A DNA stretch of 64,000 nt, taken from contig NC_022084.1 in NCBI RefSeq assembly GCF_000246985.2, forward strand, positions 1,761,224 to 1,825,223, written 5' to 3'. Source of the stretch: Thermococcus litoralis DSM 5473 (GTDB taxonomy: Archaea; Methanobacteriota_B; Thermococci; Thermococcales; Thermococcaceae). Below the pieces are notes generated by a model that ran no database searches, was not told where the DNA came from, and saw only the letters and a program-made list of their open reading frames with translations. Both the position numbers and the translations under genes were made by a program. The stretch's first letter is position 1. Each line of letters opens with the position of its first letter. Shown piece by piece: positions 17,839 through 26,772 of the stretch.

Positions 17839-19157
17839 AGGGAAAAGTCATTTTTCTATTGATCATCCTGATAGGGGGTTACCTCTACATAAGCGACTAC
17901 ATAAAGATTCCAGATAACTTAGGCCCCGACAACAACCCCTACCCCCCTGATGGAGGTTCGAATTCGGGAAGCTTCAGTACTGGAGAAGTTGCCAAGGGTC
18001 TTAGACAAACAGTGATAGATATGGGCGCTTCGGACGCTTACGTCTCCCTCTCAAGTGAGAGAACGCTCGTCCAGTTCGAGGCTCCTGCCGTGGACGAGGC
18101 CCTTATGGGTATGGCCTACGAGGTGGCAAAGAAGGCCTACGAAGCCAACCCAGCGAAAGAAGTCAGGGTGGAAGCTTATTACCTCGGCGAACCCATTTTG
18201 GGGCTCACCGTGAGCAACGGCAACTTTGATAATCTCGAATTCGAGGACATAAGGAGGCCGGAATTCAAAGTGGAGTCGGATCTATGGCTCTTCGATGTTC
18301 TCGTCCACAACGTCACGGTTACCAATGATACCGCCAGCGTTATCCTTGAGTACCTTGCCGACGAGAAGGGCTTCTGGAAGGATTACTTCGCAATGGCCTT
18401 TTTAGTTCTTGAAGATGTTCCATGGGTTAAGGAAATCTCTATAACCTATCTCGCTGACAACGGGAGCTTAACGATTTCCACCTCAAGCGACGACCTCTTG
18501 AAGCTTCATTCAGGGGAAATCACAGCAGAAGAGCTTCCCGGCATAGTCCACATAAGCGTTGGAAATATCGGGGAGAGTAGTGAATCCACATGTGCTCCAA
18601 GCAAGGAGGAAGCTTACAGGCTTTTCGTCCAGGCCTACAACAACGTCACCTCCCTTCAATCTTCGGGGGCTAGCAACGAAGAAATTCAGGAAGCTTACGC
18701 TAAATACCAGAAGGCTAGAGCCTGCTACGAGTCTTTCATAACCACCACAACTTCCGTGAGCTCCAATGTAAAAACGGGAGAAATTAAAACCGTGATCCTC
18801 GATACCGAGGGGGCCGTGGGGGTAAAGTTCTCCACGGGTGAGCTAAGGAGCTCCGACCAATCTTTGACGTGGGAGAACATCGACATTATGCTCGAACCGT
18901 GGTGTGTTGATTATCCTGCATTGCTTGGGCACTACATAGACCTCGGCGAGGGGAGTCTCGATACCTTAGACCCAAGCGAGGTGCCAACCTCTGGCTATCC
19001 AACGGAGGAAGTGAGCGGCGAGATAAAAGCGGGCCACGTCTATGTGAACCTCAACTCCGATGGAAGCCTAACCGCATTCGAGCTCGTCTCCCACGAGAAA
19101 ACTGGAGATTGCTCCCATAGGATAACGATAAGGTACGCAAACATTGGAGGGGGCTGA
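17835..19157 (+). CDS. Unrecognised membrane-anchored extracellular protein
   Basis: The 440-residue protein has one N-terminal hydrophobic segment (residues 4-20), so it is probably anchored with the bulk outside. A Gly/Pro/Asn-rich spacer follows. Then comes an alpha/beta region, a predicted helical pair with cysteines (CAPSKEEAYRLF ... YQKARACYES) and a beta-rich C-terminal domain with WCVDYP and CSHRITIRY cysteines. Paired cysteines suit disulfide bonds outside the cell. It starts inside the stop of the previous gene. GC content is high here (63% in the line at 18061), unlike the window average. No family is recognised. Confidence 0.65.
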   Translation: MKGKVIFLLIILIGGYLYISDYIKIPDNLGPDNNPYPPDGGSNSGSFSTGEVAKGLRQTVIDMGASDAYVSLSSERTLVQFEAPAVDEALMGMAYEVAKKAYEANPAKEVRVEAYYLGEPILGLTVSNGNFDNLEFEDIRRPEFKVESDLWLFDVLVHNVTVTNDTASVILEYLADEKGFWKDYFAMAFLVLEDVPWVKEISITYLADNGSLTISTSSDDLLKLHSGEITAEELPGIVHISVGNIGESSESTCAPSKEEAYRLFVQAYNNVTSLQSSGASNEEIQEAYAKYQKARACYESFITTTTSVSSNVKTGEIKTVILDTEGAVGVKFSTGELRSSDQSLTWENIDIMLEPWCVDYPALLGHYIDLGEGSLDTLDPSEVPTSGYPTEEVSGEIKAGHVYVNLNSDGSLTAFELVSHEKTGDCSHRITIRYANIGGG

Positions 19158-19170
19158 AACGAAAATACTT

Positions 19171-19281
19171 ATGGGATTTCATGTTTTTGGCCCACTGATA
19201 GGGCTTTTTCTTCTTTTGGGAATTTTAGCCCTTCTCATGTGGACTGGCTGGCGTATAATAAAGTGGTTGGTAAAAACGTAG
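19171..19281 (+). CDS. Small single-span membrane protein
   Basis: A 36-residue ORF begins MGFHVFGPLIGLFLLLGILA, crosses the membrane once and ends with a basic tail (RIIKWLVKT). It sits between the anchored protein and the next membrane-anchored gene, with 13 bases before and 22 after. A purine-rich stretch (GGAGGGGG) is present upstream but somewhat far from the ATG. It is supported by position and hydrophobicity only. Confidence 0.45.
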   Translation: MGFHVFGPLIGLFLLLGILALLMWTGWRIIKWLVKT

Positions 19282-19303
19282 AGTTTTGGAGTAGGTGGTG
19301 AAA

Positions 19304-19693
19304 ATGGGGCTTTTTAAGAAACTTATTGTAGGGTTTTTCATTCTGCTCGTGCTTGGGATAATTGGAGCATTCGGCATGCAGTACTACTACGAGACCTTCT
19401 ACGAGAAGGTTCCCGTGGAAGTGAAGAGCGATACTGTGAGTGGAGAGGTTTTTTACCTTTCACACACCCTTGAGCCTGGCACGTATAAGATCGAGGCAGG
19501 GGGAACGGGCATCGTCAAGGCCATCAAGATACTAGATCCTGACACTAAGGAAATCATTTCAACTTATGAGGATAGCACTAAACTAATCTACGGCTCAGCA
19601 AAGCCATTTGTAGTAAGAATTGATTATGCACCGCCGAATCCCGGCGAGAGTTACACTGCTACAGTTGGTATATATCTATTGGTAAAAGAATGA
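19304..19693 (+). CDS. Unrecognised membrane-anchored small protein
   Basis: From ATG 19304 (AGGTGGTGA upstream) the protein has 129 residues: a short basic N-terminus, one membrane helix (about 6-26) and an extracellular beta-sandwich-like domain. The features LEPGTYKIEAGGTGIVKAIKILD and FVVRIDYAPPNPGESYTATVGIYL resemble small carbohydrate- or protein-binding jelly-roll folds. The family is not recognised. It is part of the exported-protein cluster and precedes a lipoprotein by nine bases. Confidence 0.6.
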   Translation: MGLFKKLIVGFFILLVLGIIGAFGMQYYYETFYEKVPVEVKSDTVSGEVFYLSHTLEPGTYKIEAGGTGIVKAIKILDPDTKEIISTYEDSTKLIYGSAKPFVVRIDYAPPNPGESYTATVGIYLLVKE

Positions 19694-19702
19694 GGTGAGA
19701 AA

Positions 19703-20413
19703 ATGAAGAAAGTTCACACTCTCTCGGCTCTGCTGCTCGTGCTAGTAATGCTTGCGAGCGGTTGTGAAAGTCCGGAGGTGAATGTTGAGGCAGAAAAAAC
19801 GCTTACCTTGAACGGGATAACCGTGCACTATTCAGGTGATGTTAGTGCCTCAGAAGCAAAGGCACTTATAAATTTCATAAAGGACACTCTAAATCCCGAT
19901 GAGATGAGCGCCTATGTGAAAAGGGATAACGGTTATACTGTAGGGTTGGTGACTACTTATACCTCCCCTGAAGAGATAGAAGATTTGCTCAAATTTTATC
20001 TCCCCATGATAGCCTCGGAGATGTCACAAGAGGTCTTTGAAGGATCCCATGTGACGCTTCAACTCCTTGATGAGGAGAAAAACGTTCTCTTTTCCACGGA
20101 GAGCAAGTATCACTACGTCACATCCAACAGGATATACGTGTGGTACTCTGAAGTAGGCGAGGACAAAGCAAACACAGTCTTAAACTACGCGCTTTCTCTT
20201 GTGGGAGAAGGACCTTGGGACATCATCCTTGAAAAAAGCGGAGATACATATCATGTAAGGGCAATGAGCGGCTTCACAAGTAGGGAAGAAGTAAGTTCTG
20301 TAGAGAATGAATACAAGAAAATGCTCTCTGATCTTGAGAAAGAACTCAACGGAAATGTGGTTCTTCACGTTCTTGATTCAGAGGGAAATGAGATAGCAGT
20401 TTTTAACGGCTAA
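19703..20413 (+). CDS. Unrecognised lipoprotein
   Basis: The 236-residue protein has a signal sequence with a lipobox-like end (MLASGC, Cys 21), so it is probably lipid-anchored. The rest contains two similar alpha/beta units, for example SASEAKALINFIKDTL and VTTYTSPEEIEDLLKFYLP early, then GFTSREEVSSVENEYKKML later. This suggests an internal duplication. It closes the exported-protein cluster. GAGGTGAGAAA precedes the ATG. T-rich sequence follows its stop. Function unknown. Confidence 0.65.
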   Translation: MKKVHTLSALLLVLVMLASGCESPEVNVEAEKTLTLNGITVHYSGDVSASEAKALINFIKDTLNPDEMSAYVKRDNGYTVGLVTTYTSPEEIEDLLKFYLPMIASEMSQEVFEGSHVTLQLLDEEKNVLFSTESKYHYVTSNRIYVWYSEVGEDKANTVLNYALSLVGEGPWDIILEKSGDTYHVRAMSGFTSREEVSSVENEYKKMLSDLEKELNGNVVLHVLDSEGNEIAVFNG

Positions 20414-20493
20414 TGTGCTTTTGGTTTATTTTTCTTTTCTTCTAAGCTTTTGTAGAGATTGAACATTTGGAAGGTCTTGGAAGTAACGTCCAA

Positions 20494-20506
20494 AAACCTA
20501 TAAACC
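20494..20506 (+). promoter_or_regulatory. TATA promoter of the RNA ligase gene
   Basis: AAACCTATAAACC places the transcription start near 20525-20530. This supports ATG 20537, rather than ATG 20525, as the translation start, with a very short leader. Confidence 0.45.
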
Positions 20507-20536
20507 TCAAACCGGAAAATAATAATGGTGCTGAGG

Positions 20537-21679
20537 ATGGTGAGTTCCCATTTCAAAAGTCTTCTTCTTGAGCTTGGTATCAGTAGGGAGCGTATTGAGA
20601 TACTGGAAAGCAAAGGGGGCATAGTGGAGGATGAGTTCGAGGGAATAAGGTACCTTAGGTTTAAGGATTCTGCCGGAAGCTTAAGAAGGGGGACTGTCGT
20701 TTTTGATTCTCACAACATCATACTTGGCTTTCCCCACATAAAGAGGGTAGTTCATCTGGAAAATGGAATAAAGAGGGTATTCAAGAGAAAGCCCTTCTAC
20801 GTGGAAGAAAAGGTCGATGGGTACAATATAAGGGTTGCTCAAATTGAGGGAAGGGTTTTTGCCTTTACTAGGGGTGGTTTCGTATGTCCATTCACTACTG
20901 AGAGAATTGAAGATTTTGTTAATATGGAGTTTTTTAAAGATTATCCGAATTTGGTTCTCTGTGGAGAAATGGCAGGGCCAGAAAGCCCGTATCTTGTTGA
21001 AGGGCCACCCTATGTTAAAGAAGACATAGAATTCTTTCTTTTTGACATCCAAGAAAAGAAAACCGGGAAGTCTCTTACTGTGGAAGAGAGACTTAAAATA
21101 GCGGAAGAATACGGAATTCCAAGTGTTGAGGTTTTTGGAGTATATGACATATCAAAAATTGATGGGCTTAAGGAACTCATAGAGCGGTTAAGCAGGGAAA
21201 AAAGAGAAGGAATAGTCATGAAAAGCCCTGATATGAAGAAAATCGTAAAGTACGTCACCCCCTACGCTAATGTCAATGATATTAAAATTGGAGCAAGGAT
21301 TTTCTTTGACCTTCCACATGGATACTTTATGCAGAGAATAAAGCGACTTGCTTTTTATTTGGCCGAAAAGAGAGTGCAAGATGAAGAATTCGAAAAATAT
21401 GCAAGGGCTTTGGGGAGGGCCCTTCTGGAACCCTTTGTGGAAAGCATATGGGACGTTAGCGCTGGAGAAGAAATAGCAGAAGTTTTTACTGTGAGAGTAA
21501 AGCACATAGAAACGGCCTATAAGATGGTATCCCACTTTGAACGTTTGGGCTTAAAGATTCACATAGAGGACATAGAAGAAATGCCCCAAGGTTACTGGAG
21601 GATTACGTTTAAGAGAGTTTACCCGGATGCTACAAGGGAAATTAGGGAGCTTTGGAGCGGACATGCTTTTGTTGACTAG
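20537..21679 (+). CDS. ATP-dependent RNA ligase (archaeal Rnl3 family)
   Basis: The 380-residue protein is a nucleotidyltransferase-superfamily RNA ligase of the Pab1020/Rnl3 type. Motif I is EEKVDGYN, with the lysine to be adenylylated at about residue 92. Motifs Ia (TRGGFVCPFTTERI), III (EFFLFDIQ), IV (REGIVMKSPD) and V (IVKYVTPYAN) follow in order. The C-terminal domain contains the dimerisation and substrate region (FFDLPHGYF, RVYPDATREIRELW). It seals 5'-phosphate and 3'-OH RNA ends and can circularise RNA. I chose ATG 20537 because family members begin MVSS and the TATA box is too close for 20525. Confidence 0.93.
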   Translation: MVSSHFKSLLLELGISRERIEILESKGGIVEDEFEGIRYLRFKDSAGSLRRGTVVFDSHNIILGFPHIKRVVHLENGIKRVFKRKPFYVEEKVDGYNIRVAQIEGRVFAFTRGGFVCPFTTERIEDFVNMEFFKDYPNLVLCGEMAGPESPYLVEGPPYVKEDIEFFLFDIQEKKTGKSLTVEERLKIAEEYGIPSVEVFGVYDISKIDGLKELIERLSREKREGIVMKSPDMKKIVKYVTPYANVNDIKIGARIFFDLPHGYFMQRIKRLAFYLAEKRVQDEEFEKYARALGRALLEPFVESIWDVSAGEEIAEVFTVRVKHIETAYKMVSHFERLGLKIHIEDIEEMPQGYWRITFKRVYPDATREIRELWSGHAFVD

Positions 21680-21727
21680 CCTAAAGTTTTTATATTTTGC
21701 CATTAAATCGAAAACAGAGGTGAAAAG

Positions 21728-22327
21728 ATGGATTGGAAGCGAGGTGCATATCCGGAGTTTAAAATTGAGGATGCTATTGCTGTGCTTTTCTTATTAAAAA
21801 CACCTAAAGGGCGAAAACAGATTTCTGAAGAGTTGAATCTTGGAGAAGGGACTGTTAGAACGCTTTTAAAGAAGCTTTCCTCAATTGGGCTTGTTGAATC
21901 TCAGCAAAAGGGACATTCGCTAAGTGAGAAGGGGGTTGAAATCATCCAGGAAATTTCAAAGCTCTTCTCAGAGCCCTTGGAGGTAACTCCCCTCGAAGGT
22001 TTTGTGACATATGCACTCGTCGTGAGAAACCCTCCGGAGTTTAAGAGTATAGAACTTAGAGACGAGGCAATTCGTTTTTTCGCTAAGGGCGCCATGATTT
22101 TAACAGTACAGAACGGTGAGATAGTGTTCCCAGAAGATGGAAGGCCTCTAAGGGAAACCCTCCCTGAACTCTCCGAGGATCTTAAAAAGCTCCCTGTTGA
22201 GAATGGCGATCTTGTGATTGTTACGTGGGCTGAAAACAAAGCAGATGCTTTGAAAAGTTTAATTCATGTCGCATTGAGCTTGAAAGGGGAATTATTGCCA
22301 GAAGAAATCAAAAAGCTTGTTGAGTGA
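21728..22327 (+). CDS. DUF4443 protein with N-terminal winged HTH
   Basis: The 199-residue protein has an N-terminal winged helix-turn-helix (about 10-75, with GRKQISEELNLGEGTVRTLLKKL and a wing region). The C-terminal domain matches archaeal DUF4443. It may be a transcription regulator, its target unknown. GAGGTGAAAAG precedes the ATG, and a TATA-like stretch lies at about 21683-21698. Its stop overlaps or abuts the PUA gene, with which it is probably co-transcribed. Confidence 0.75.
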   Translation: MDWKRGAYPEFKIEDAIAVLFLLKTPKGRKQISEELNLGEGTVRTLLKKLSSIGLVESQQKGHSLSEKGVEIIQEISKLFSEPLEVTPLEGFVTYALVVRNPPEFKSIELRDEAIRFFAKGAMILTVQNGEIVFPEDGRPLRETLPELSEDLKKLPVENGDLVIVTWAENKADALKSLIHVALSLKGELLPEEIKKLVE

Positions 22328-22338
22328 GGTGTTCTGAG

Positions 22339-22851
22339 ATGAAAATAAAGCATCCATTGAGCAAAAAAGAAGTCAAGAAGATAATGGAAGAGATGGCCAG
22401 AATCTTCGGAGAAGAAGTGGCTGAGAAGTTAATATCAAAAAATGATCAAGTTCTGGTGGGTGAGTTTGATAAGACTACCCAGATTTTGTTTGTTAACGGA
22501 AAGCCTCGCTTTATACGACGGGAGAAGCTTATATTTCCGCTGGTAATAACTCTGTACGAGATTTCCGACAAGGAAGATTTAAGGAAATGGAAGCGTAGAG
22601 TTGTTGTCGATCAGGGTGCTGTTCCATACATATTGAATGGCGCCGATGTGATGGCTCCGGGTATAGTTGATGCGGATGAGGGGATAAAAGAGAGTGATTT
22701 TGTGTTTGTAGTGGAGGAGGAATACGGTAGGCCGTTGGCAATTGGGATCGCATTGATGGACGGAAAAACTATGAAAGAAAAAAAGAAGGGAAAGGCTGTG
22801 AAAGTAATACACCACGCAAAAGATAAAATTTGGGAGTTGACTGCGGTATGA
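22339..22851 (+). CDS. PUA-domain RNA-binding protein (MCT-1/Tma20-like)
   Basis: The 170-residue protein starts [20 protein letters not shown], with GAGGTG upstream of ATG 22339. An N-terminal pre-PUA domain is followed by a PUA domain (about 90-165) containing [22 protein letters not shown] and [12 protein letters not shown]. Eukaryotic relatives act in translation re-initiation and ribosome recycling. The archaeal role is unproven. The end overlaps the ribL start (ATGA). Confidence 0.85.
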   Translation: MKIKHPLSKKEVKKIMEEMARIFGEEVAEKLISKNDQVLVGEFDKTTQILFVNGKPRFIRREKLIFPLVITLYEISDKEDLRKWKRRVVVDQGAVPYILNGADVMAPGIVDADEGIKESDFVFVVEEEYGRPLAIGIALMDGKTMKEKKKGKAVKVIHHAKDKIWELTAV

Positions 22852-23294
22852 GTGAAAAGAAAAAGATAAGAGTTGTTGTTGGAGGTGTTTTCGATATTCT
22901 CCATGTGGGACATATCCACTTTCTGAAAAAGGCGAAAGAGCTGGGAGATGAGCTTATAGTAATAGTAGCTCACGATGAAACGGTAAAAGAAAGAAAAGGC
23001 AGACCACCGATAAACTCTATGTACGAGAGGGCTGAGCTTTTAAGGGCGCTCAAGATGGTGGATGGAGTTGTAATTGGGGAACCGGAGCACATAAGCTTCG
23101 AACTTGTTAAAAAGCTTAATCCAGATGTTATTGCCTTGGGTCCAGATCAGAACTTTGACCTGTGTGCCCTAAAAGAAGAACTCAGAAAGCATGGCATCGA
23201 GGCGGAAGTTATTAGAATACCCTATGCATACAAGACGGATGTCGCTAAGACAAGCAAAATAATTCAAAAAATAGTAGAAATATTTTGCGAGTGA
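22848..23294 (+). CDS. ribL: FAD synthase (archaeal RibL, cytidylyltransferase fold)
   Basis: The 148-residue protein is a small nucleotidyltransferase with the HxGH motif (HVGH, residues 19-22) and the second signature near the C-terminus around the DVAKTSKII region. Archaeal RibL transfers AMP (or CMP) to FMN to form FAD. The sequence [26 protein letters not shown] is diagnostic for the family. ATG 22848 overlaps the preceding stop. No riboflavin gene is adjacent, so the context does not add support. Confidence 0.88.
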   Translation: MSEKKKIRVVVGGVFDILHVGHIHFLKKAKELGDELIVIVAHDETVKERKGRPPINSMYERAELLRALKMVDGVVIGEPEHISFELVKKLNPDVIALGPDQNFDLCALKEELRKHGIEAEVIRIPYAYKTDVAKTSKIIQKIVEIFCE

Positions 23295-23345
23295 TTTTAG
23301 CAACTTCTGATTTTACCCCTTTGATGATTATAAATGGTAAGGGAT

Positions 23346-24593
23346 TCAACTTAAGTCGTAATCTACGGCTCCCTTTACAATCCTCTCAATTTCGGGGTTA
23401 ACAACTACGTTGGCCTTTTTCTTTCCTGAAACTTCGTCAAATAGGTTTTCAAGCTCTGAGTCCTTGTTTATCTTCCTGGTTATTGGATTTGAGATTATCA
23501 CGTTGTCCTCTGTTGTTAATGCATTAACATCGCTGCTGAGGATGTGAGGGGATCTTACTCCCGTCATTATTACCATTGCCCTAACAACCTTTCCAAGCTC
23601 TTTGTCAATTCTCGCTCCCCATTTTATTTCTGACTTTGCTCCGAGCTTTTCATATACAATCTGCATGGCATCGTTTATTTCTCCAAGGCTGACGTCTGGA
23701 CCAACTGTAAAGTGCACTAATGCGGCTTCCCCACTTCCAAACTCCACTTCAAGCATTTTGTTGCTCAAGGCGTTATTTACGGCATCGACGGCTCTCTTGT
23801 TTGAGTCGCTCTCGCCTATTCCAATTAACGCAGCACCACCGTTTTTCATGACGCTGTACACATCCGCAAAGTCTATGTTTACCATGGAGGGGAGCATTAT
23901 TGTTTCTGTTATACCCTTAACCATTCTCGCTATTATTTCATCGGCAAATCTAAATGCGGCTGAAATCGGAAGCTTTGGCACCAATTCAAGAAGTTTGTCG
24001 TTTTCTATTATCACAACAGTGTCTGAATACCTCAGAAGAGCCTGTATACCTGCTTTTGCTTTTTCGAGTCTCCTCGTCCCCTCGTTTTTGAAGGGGTATG
24101 TCACAACACTCACAACAAGCGGCTCTTGGATTCTTCCGGAGTTTCTTGCCTCCTCTTTTATAACTCTAGCAACAACAGGTGCCGCTCCTGTTCCTGTTCC
24201 ATTACCCATACCAGCGGTTATGAACACGAGATCAACATCTCTAACTGCCTCTGCTATCTCATCTCTACTAGCCTCTGCAGCCAAATATCCAATTCTTGGG
24301 TTTCCACCCGAGCCCTTTCCATGGGTAATGTTCTTTCCGAGGAGGATTCTTCTATGGGCCTTTGTTCTTGAAAGATGCTGTGCATCGGTGTTCATGGCTA
24401 TTAATTCTGCTCCTTCAACCCCCAGTTCATACAGTCTTGTTATTGTATTATTTCCAGAACCTCCAACGCCTATAATTGCTATCTTAATGAAAGATTTAGA
24501 AGTTTCCAGATCACTGAGAGCCTCTTGTGTTTTGTTACCGTTGTTATCCATATTCAAATCAATACCAGCTTGTTCTAGCAGTTTAAACACCAT
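23346..24593 (-). CDS. ftsZ: Cell division protein FtsZ (FtsZ2-like)
   Basis: The 415-residue tubulin-like GTPase has the T1 glycine loop (IGVGGSGNN, about 41-49) and the tubulin signature GMGNGTGTG (128-136). Further family blocks are [16 protein letters not shown] and NIDFADV. FtsZ forms the division ring. Thermococcales carry more than one paralogue. The gene lies 19 bases downstream of a short ribbon-helix-helix gene, the arrangement seen for cdrS-ftsZ2 in haloarchaea. The assignment to FtsZ2 rests on that context and the signature variant. A GGGGGAA site precedes the ATG. Confidence 0.95.
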   Translation of the reverse strand: MVFKLLEQAGIDLNMDNNGNKTQEALSDLETSKSFIKIAIIGVGGSGNNTITRLYELGVEGAELIAMNTDAQHLSRTKAHRRILLGKNITHGKGSGGNPRIGYLAAEASRDEIAEAVRDVDLVFITAGMGNGTGTGAAPVVARVIKEEARNSGRIQEPLVVSVVTYPFKNEGTRRLEKAKAGIQALLRYSDTVVIIENDKLLELVPKLPISAAFRFADEIIARMVKGITETIMLPSMVNIDFADVYSVMKNGGAALIGIGESDSNKRAVDAVNNALSNKMLEVEFGSGEAALVHFTVGPDVSLGEINDAMQIVYEKLGAKSEIKWGARIDKELGKVVRAMVIMTGVRSPHILSSDVNALTTEDNVIISNPITRKINKDSELENLFDEVSGKKKANVVVNPEIERIVKGAVDYDLS

Positions 24594-24612
24594 CTTAATT
24601 CCCCCAATATTC

Positions 24613-24804
24613 TTATTCAGCCACGTATTCTGGAAGTTCTTTTTCTCTTGCCTCTGTTGTGTACAATTCCTTCTTTATGAGTTCCCTGATAGCTTCCCGA
24701 ATTGCTTCACTCCTGTTGGGATACACCCCTCTTTTGACTAAGACATCAAGAGCATTTATGAGTCCCTGTGGCAGCTGGACACTAATGATTCTCATCTTTG
24801 CCAT
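24613..24804 (-). CDS. Ribbon-helix-helix regulator (CdrS-like)
   Basis: From ATG 24804 the protein has 63 residues: the ribbon strand [20 protein letters not shown] and the turn-helix [20 protein letters not shown], a standard RHH DNA-binding fold. GGTGGGCAG supports this start. It is immediately upstream of ftsZ in the same direction. In Haloferax and relatives, CdrS with FtsZ2 forms a conserved pair and controls division genes. Here that role is inferred from order and fold. A TATA-like element lies at 24853-24866 on this strand. Confidence 0.88.
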   Translation of the reverse strand: MAKMRIISVQLPQGLINALDVLVKRGVYPNRSEAIREAIRELIKKELYTTEAREKELPEYVAE

Positions 24805-24816
24805 TCTGCCCACCAT

Positions 24817-25011
24817 TACATGAGTGCATCTAACGTATATCTAGTTTTAATTAGTTAAATACTTTTTGCCTCTGCTTTAATATTAACATATTATTAATTT
24901 CAAAAATTTTTAAGAAAATTGGAAGATAATTAAAATATTTTTATCAAATACGCATTTCTGTATAAGCAAAAAATTTAATAAACAACGAAGCAATAAGCTT
25001 GGGGAGATAGA
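24817..25011. promoter_or_regulatory. AT-rich divergent promoter region
   Basis: This non-coding, very AT-rich region holds a TATA-like stretch for the RHH-ftsZ operon (minus strand, 24853-24866) and another for cgi121 (AAAAAATTTAATAAAC, about 24967-24982, plus strand). I see no operator palindrome for the RHH protein that I could support. Confidence 0.4.
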
Positions 25012-25434
25012 ATGAAGGTATTAAACCACGGCACAATTAAGATCGCAATTGCAAAGATTTTGCTCGAGGATACTGCAGATATTTTTGAAATTCTTCCAGA
25101 TAATGTCCAAATACTAAACATAAAATGTTGGGAACAAGTAGCTTTTTCTACTATATTGGCCCTAAAATCGTTTGAAAGAAAAACAAACAAAGCGAAAACA
25201 ATCAAAGGGGAGATACTTCTTAGGGCAAGTGGGACACTTCAGATCAAAGATGCCATTAAAGCAGTGGGTGCAAAAAAGGGCGAAAACTTCATGGTGGCAT
25301 TTGGAGAGAATGCAGAAAAGGATCTCCAGGAGATACTTTCAAAGATACCTGCGGAAGAGATACCATTCAACGACTGTGAAAAAGAGGAAGTAAAAAAACT
25401 CTTTGAAAAGGCTGCTTTAGTCGATGTTCTCTAA
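25012..25434 (+). CDS. KEOPS complex subunit Cgi121
   Basis: The 140-residue protein matches archaeal Cgi121 (TPRKB homologue), the KEOPS subunit that binds Bud32 and the 3' end of tRNA. The diagnostic block is ILLRASGTLQIKDAIKAVGAK followed by GENFMVAFGEN. The N-terminal half carries the FSTILALKSFERKTNKAKT segment. GGGGAGATAGA precedes the ATG. It is one of two KEOPS genes in this window and is not next to pcc1. Confidence 0.85.
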   Translation: MKVLNHGTIKIAIAKILLEDTADIFEILPDNVQILNIKCWEQVAFSTILALKSFERKTNKAKTIKGEILLRASGTLQIKDAIKAVGAKKGENFMVAFGENAEKDLQEILSKIPAEEIPFNDCEKEEVKKLFEKAALVDVL

Positions 25435-25515
25435 TACCGGCGTGTTCACTTATTTTTTGGCAAAATTTCGAAGAATTTTTATGATTTGTGCCTAGTTTTG
25501 AAACTTTTCTCTCGA

Positions 25516-25528
25516 TAAATTTATAAGA
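25516..25528 (+). promoter_or_regulatory. TATA promoter of the aminotransferase gene
   Basis: TAAATTTATAAGA lies about 45 bases before ATG 25568, which is preceded by a GGGGGG ribosome site. Confidence 0.5.
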
Positions 25529-25567
25529 ATTCGGCATCACTCATAAATGCTCTTGGGGGGATGAATC

Positions 25568-26743
25568 ATGCGTTATAAAAAGCATAAATATTTCGTTGCG
25601 GGTCGTATAAATCTTATCCAGAGATCAAAGATTAGGGAGCTTTTTGAAAGGGCATCAAAGATGCAGAACGTCATTTCCCTCGGAATAGGCGAACCAGATT
25701 TCGAAACCCCTCAAAATATAAAGGAAGCAGCAAAGAGAGCTCTAGATGAGGGGTGGACTCACTATACACCAAATGCAGGTATTCCAGAGCTTAGAGAGGC
25801 AGTTTCGGATTACTATAAGAATCACTACGGCTTGGATGTTCCAGCAGAAAGGGTAATCGTAACAGCTGGAGCTTATGAAGCCACTTACCTTGCCTTCGAA
25901 ACCCTGCTGGAAGATGGTGATGAAGTGATAATCCCCGATCCGGCTTTTGTGTGCTATGTTGAAGATGCAAAGGTTGCAGAGGCGAAGCCGGTTAGGCTGC
26001 CCCTGAAAGAAGAGAACGGCTTTCAGCCTGATCCAGATGAGCTTCTTGAACTTATTACCAAGAGAACGAGAATGATTGTGATTAACTACCCGAATAATCC
26101 CACTGGTGCAGTTTTGGATGAAGAAGTTGCAAGGGCTATAGCGGACATTGCTCAAGACTACAACATTTACATTCTTAGCGATGAACCATATGAGCACTTT
26201 CTATACGATGGGGCAAAGCATATACCAATGATAAGGTATGCCCCGGATAATACAATTCTCGCTAACTCATTCTCCAAGACTTTCGCAATGACCGGATGGC
26301 GCTTAGGATTTGCAATAGCTCCTGAAGAGATAATAAGGGACATGATAAAACTCCACGCTTACATCATTGGAAACGTTGCCTCTTTTGTCCAGGTTGCGGG
26401 AGTTGCGGCCCTTAGGGAAGAGGCAAGCTGGAAAGCTGTGGAAGAGATGCGCAGAGAGTACGCGGAAAGAAGGAAATTCGTTTTGGAGCATTTAAAAGAA
26501 ATGCCCTATATAACGGCTTTTGAGCCAAAAGGAGCATTTTATATTTTTGCCAACATAAAGGACACGGGAATGAAAAGCGAGGAGTTTGCAGAATGGTTGT
26601 TGGAAAGGGCAAAGGTAGTTGTTATTCCAGGAACGGCTTTTGGACCTAATGGCGAAGGCTACATTAGAATAAGCTATGCAACAAGTAAGGAAAAGCTCTT
26701 AGAGGCTATGGAAAGAATGAAAAAAGCTCTTGAGGAGCTTTAG
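25568..26743 (+). CDS. Class I/II aminotransferase (aspartate/aromatic type)
   Basis: The 391-residue PLP enzyme has GIGEPDFETP, the NYPNNPTGAV block, the DEPYEHFLYD region and the PLP-lysine motif NSFSKTFAMTGWRLGF. The conserved C-terminal arginine sits in GYIRISYAT. This set fits Thermococcales aspartate or aromatic aminotransferases. Substrate preference between the two is not fixed by these motifs. GGGGGG precedes the ATG, and the gene ends 30 bases before the membrane protein gene at 26773. Confidence 0.9.
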   Translation: MRYKKHKYFVAGRINLIQRSKIRELFERASKMQNVISLGIGEPDFETPQNIKEAAKRALDEGWTHYTPNAGIPELREAVSDYYKNHYGLDVPAERVIVTAGAYEATYLAFETLLEDGDEVIIPDPAFVCYVEDAKVAEAKPVRLPLKEENGFQPDPDELLELITKRTRMIVINYPNNPTGAVLDEEVARAIADIAQDYNIYILSDEPYEHFLYDGAKHIPMIRYAPDNTILANSFSKTFAMTGWRLGFAIAPEEIIRDMIKLHAYIIGNVASFVQVAGVAALREEASWKAVEEMRREYAERRKFVLEHLKEMPYITAFEPKGAFYIFANIKDTGMKSEEFAEWLLERAKVVVIPGTAFGPNGEGYIRISYATSKEKLLEAMERMKKALEEL

Positions 26744-26772
26744 TTCTTTAATATTCTTTTTGAGGTGGTAAC

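Noticed and set aside
20525-20536. ATG 20525 as the start of RNA ligase
   Set aside because: It lies too close to the TATA box at 20494-20506, and homologous proteins start at the second ATG (MVSS...).
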